Part shown: piece after piece, positions 60,927 to 64,000 of the stretch
Layout of the letters: every line of letters starts with the position of its first letter
Position numbering within the stretch: the first letter of the stretch is position 1
NCBI RefSeq assembly: GCF_000003815.2
Contig: NC_049992.1
Span: forward strand, 10,846,944 to 10,910,943
Length of the DNA: 64,000 nucleotides
Direction of reading: 5' to 3'
Origin: Branchiostoma floridae
Taxonomy: Eukaryota > Chordata > Leptocardii > Amphioxiformes > Branchiostomatidae
Made by a program: the position numbers and the translations under genes
The notes under the pieces: generated by a model
The model's database searches: none
Told to the model about the DNA's origin: nothing
Seen by the model: only the letters and a program-made list of their open reading frames with translations

Positions 60927-61034
60927 GATGGGTGGGGCAAGTGGGAGGGGCAGTGATTATCCACTACTGATAACAGGCCTGATGGGTGGGGCAAGTGGGA
61001 GGGGCAGTGATTATCCCTACTGATAACAGGCCTG
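60927..61034 (+). repeat. 54-bp tandem duplication
   Basis: GATGGGTGGGGCAAGTGGGA...ACAGGCCT at 60927-60980 is repeated at 60981-61034 with only a one-base deletion. This indicates a recent duplication. Confidence 0.9.
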
Positions 61035-62069
61035 AGCATTCAACAATGCTAGACTGGTCACTTGATGGGTATGCACCTGGGTACATGTATGCATGGAGCA
61101 GCAGACTAGGACAGAGGGAAACTGAACATATTGTTTTCACAGCTTCTAATACGTTTTAATCTACTGAATAGACACTTTTATAGGACTCTTGACCAGCCAA
61201 ACTCCTTATGCCACTGGTAGATCTGCCTGAATATTAATTCTATAGATGCTAATACACAACAAACATACCAACAAATGTAGCTATTTTATAGACTAGTTGG
61301 CCATTCTTGCCAACATCCTCTCAGGAAAACATTTTCAAATCTGTAGGAAATCTGTAAGCGAAGGTAACTAGTAGTAGTAGAACGGTTGATATTTGTTTAT
61401 GACCAAATTTAGAAATTTTTACTCTGTCCTTCTTATGCCAAAAAGGGACTGTTCCAAAATTGAACTTGAAAAAAATCATCCCATGCCAGGGTGGACACTT
61501 CATAATCATGTAACCCAAAACTAAGGTTTGTTGTTTGAACCTTTATTAATTCATTAGAAGCTGAAATCGGCCTGCAAGCCGCTTTTCTGGTATAAGGTAC
61601 GTTCATACTAGTCCTGCACTGTAACAGCACTTACTTCTTAATTAGGCCAATGCTAGGATAATGCACGGACATACGAACCTAGCAACATGGCAAGGGTGCT
61701 TAATGATATCTGGACAGAACAGTCGCTTTCTGTAGTGATCAAATGCAACAATCTAGAGTATGACATGTATATCATACATTATACACATATGTACATACAT
61801 ACTATTACATATTACTTCTTCCTGTTAGAAGTCAACACTGCCTGTGGATCAATAAAGAAAGCAGTAAACAGTCCTTCATTTAATTTCAAGATTTTATTTA
61901 CATGCTTGGGGTATAGATGGATGTATGGAACATCTAATTATGTCCATATTTCACATACTACACAGTCTTATCAACTTTATATTATAATATCACTATTTTC
62001 CTAGCTATTAGTGCCAATATCACATAATCTATACACCTTTTCTTTGAGATGTTAACTTTATGCATTTTA

Positions 62070-62169
62070 NNNNNNNNNNNNNNNNNNNNNNNNNNNNNNN
62101 NNNNNNNNNNNNNNNNNNNNNNNNNNNNNNNNNNNNNNNNNNNNNNNNNNNNNNNNNNNNNNNNNNNNN
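62070..62169. other. assembly gap (100 N)
   Basis: Exactly 100 N, the conventional placeholder for a gap of unknown length. True distances across it are not known. Open frames drawn through it are meaningless. Confidence 0.98.
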
Positions 62170-62209
62170 GAATATGACAATAATTGATGCACGCACATAT
62201 ATAATCATA

Positions 62210-62354
62210 TCAACATGGCCTAAAAATCTGAGCAATGTCTAGCTTATAAGTGGCATGGTATGTAGATCCTACTAAGTTGAGTGTACCATCATCTTCCCAC
62301 CAAGTCAGTCTCATGTCTTCATGCTCTTTCACGACAGCTCGTGATAATTTTTTC
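62210..62354 (-). CDS. terminal exon of an unidentified gene (partial)
   Basis: After the strong acceptor TTTCTTTTTGTTCAG the minus-strand frame completes one codon and runs 47 further sense codons to TGA at 62210. It reads KKLSRAVVKEHEDMRLTWWE, then a polar stretch with GSTYHATYKLDIAQIF and a short basic end. The mix of charged and aromatic residues looks coding, unlike chance frames around it. There is no internal donor, so it should be the last exon. The rest of the gene lies beyond 64000, with the satellite array inside an intron. I do not recognise the family. Confidence 0.45.
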
Positions 62355-62739
62355 CTGAACAAAAAGAAAATGAGGGCAGTAAACAGTGTACATAAGATAT
62401 TGATTAACACTTCATCTTAACACCATTAATCTTACTGATGCAGAAATTAATTCCTGATGCTATTTCACCTTGTACTTATTGTCTAAAATTGGCATCTATT
62501 GCTTTACATAAGTTACTGATAACTGATCATTATGCTATGGCCTAGGAAAACAAAATGTTGTGCTTCTTATTTCCCGACCTACTTTAGAAAAACCTGCCGA
62601 CCCTAGACCCTTAAAAATTTAAAAAAAGATAATCCCTACCTACCAACCCTGAAATCTTCAGGACTGAAAAAGGGACCATTATTTTCCTAGGCCTAGCTGA
62701 CATCTTTTCATATAACTGTTTAACATCTATACCTTAACT

Positions 62740-64000
62740 ATGCTTACTGGTATCTTAATTCCTACAAGTTACATACTATCTGAATTAAACGATCCTATCA
62801 AAAACGTCCTCTTACATGCTAACTATCTACTTGTCTTACCTACTGTCTGTCTTAACCTACTCCTATCAAAAACGTCTTCTAACATCCTACCTTAATTGTC
62901 TGTCTTAAACTTAAAAAAATATCTTCTAACATCCTATCTACTTGTACAACCTACTGTCTGTCTTAACCTACTCCTATAAAAACATCTTCTTACATCCTAA
63001 CTATGTACTTGTCTTACCTTAACTGTCATTCTTAACCTATTTCTATCAAAAACATCTTCTATTAGTTCTAACATCCTGACTATCTACTTGTCTTACCTTA
63101 ACTGTCATTCTTAACCTACTCGTATCAAAAACATCTTCTATTAGTTCTAACATCCTGACTATCTACTTGTCTTACCTTAACTGTCATTCTTAACCTACTC
63201 GTATCAAAACTGTCTTCTATTAGTTCTAACATCCTGACTATCTACTTGTCTTACCTTAACTGTCATTCTTAACCTATTTCTATCAAAAACATCTTCTATT
63301 AGTTCTAACATCCTGACTATCTACTTGTCTTACCTTAACTGTCATTCTTAACCTACTCGTATCAAAACCGTCTTCTATTAGTTCTAACATCCTGACTATC
63401 TACTTGTCTTACCTTAACTGTCATTCTTAACCTACTCGTATCAAAACCGTCTTCTATTAGTTCTAACATCCTGACTATCTACTTGTCTTACCTTAACTGT
63501 CATTCTTAACCTATTTCTATCAAAAACATCTTCTATTAGTTCTAACATCCTGACTATCTACTTGTCTTACCTTAACTGTCATTCTTAACCTACTCGTATC
63601 AAAAACATCTTCTATTAGTTCTAACATCCTGACTATCTACTTGTCTTACCTTAACTGTCATTCTTAACCTACTCGTATCAAAACCGTCTTCTATTAGTTC
63701 TAACATCCTGACTATCTACTTGTCTTACCTTAACTGTCATTCTTAACCTACTCGTATCAAAACCGTCTTCTATTAGTTCTAACATCCTGACTATCTACTT
63801 GTCTTACCTTAACTGTCATTCTTAACCTATTTCTATCAAAAACATCTTCTATTAGTTCTAACATCCTGACTATCTACTTGTCTTACCTTAACTGTCATTC
63901 TTAACCTACTCGTATCAAAAACATCTTCTATTAGTTCTAACATCCTGACTATCTACTTGTCTTACCTTAACTGTCATTCTTAACCTACTCGTATCAAAAC
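62740..64000 (+). repeat. 79-bp satellite with higher-order structure
   Basis: From about 63002 to the window end, units of exactly 79 bp recur. TATCTACTTGTCTTACC starts at 63081, 63160, 63239 and 63318 and on through the array, about 12-13 copies. The preceding 250 bp holds decayed copies with altered lengths. Units differ at one site: ATTTCTATCAAAAACATC (C), CTCGTATCAAAAACATC (A) or CTCGTATCAAAACCGTC (B). The array continues off the right edge. Confidence 0.95.

Larger units (their letters stand above)
59117..62209. other. repeat-rich stretch without supported gene
   Basis: Contains the 66-bp minisatellite (59745-60157), a 54-bp tandem duplication (60927-61034), a family C fragment near 61196-61245 and the scaffold gap. 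The open frames across the minisatellite come from the repeat and are not genes. Confidence 0.5.

Noticed and set aside
62029-62242. Frames running across the N block
   Set aside because: Unknown sequence cannot support a coding call.
62740-64000. CRISPR-like array
   Set aside because: The repeats are directly adjacent with no unique spacers, in a eukaryotic genome; it is a satellite.

Overview
This window looks like nuclear DNA of an invertebrate deuterostome. A cephalochordate (Branchiostoma-type amphioxus) is my best guess. It is about 40% GC by eye, the genes are split by many short introns, tRNA-headed SINEs and palindromic MITEs are common, and there is a 100-N scaffold gap at 62070-62169. 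The species call is inference from gene content and style, not a database match.

Genes are split across many short exons, so most long open frames are not genes. I built models by joining open frames at splice sites and requiring intron phases to agree. Left edge (27-1826, minus): three phase-matched exons of a partial gene that resembles the N-terminal part of vertebrate KIAA2012. At 13960-14643 (minus) is one intact secreted-protein frame with a signal peptide, a possible furin-type site and a C-terminal region with eight cysteines. At 25043-25621 (minus) two phase-matched exons form the 3' end of an unidentified gene. The rest of 1.8-40 kb is gene-poor, with MITEs, simple repeats and some GC-richer islands that may be conserved non-coding DNA.

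The main feature is a complete plus-strand gene at 40131-55712, with 22 coding exons and 1203 codons ahead of the stop. Every intron phase agrees. It encodes a secreted modular protein: signal peptide, three PAN/apple-like repeats, a cysteine-rich WR..RCG module, an LRR N-cap with three exon-encoded leucine-rich repeats, then a roughly 780-residue C-terminal part that is not LRR. That part has a beta-rich start, a long cysteine-free helical/coiled-coil block with one hydrophobic segment, and a beta-rich end. I know of no described protein with this layout. It is the best candidate here for an undescribed system. Its introns hold a deleted mariner element, several MITEs and SINEs, and two introns appear to use GC donors.

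Tail-to-tail with it (56809-58900, minus) is a complete six-exon TMEM220 homologue of 157 aa. It has a YY1-type CAAGATGGCGGC motif upstream and a possible head-to-head first exon of another gene at 59070-59116. The right end holds a 66-bp minisatellite, a terminal exon of an unidentified minus-strand gene (62210-62354) and a 79-bp satellite that runs off the window with a higher-order pattern of about four units.
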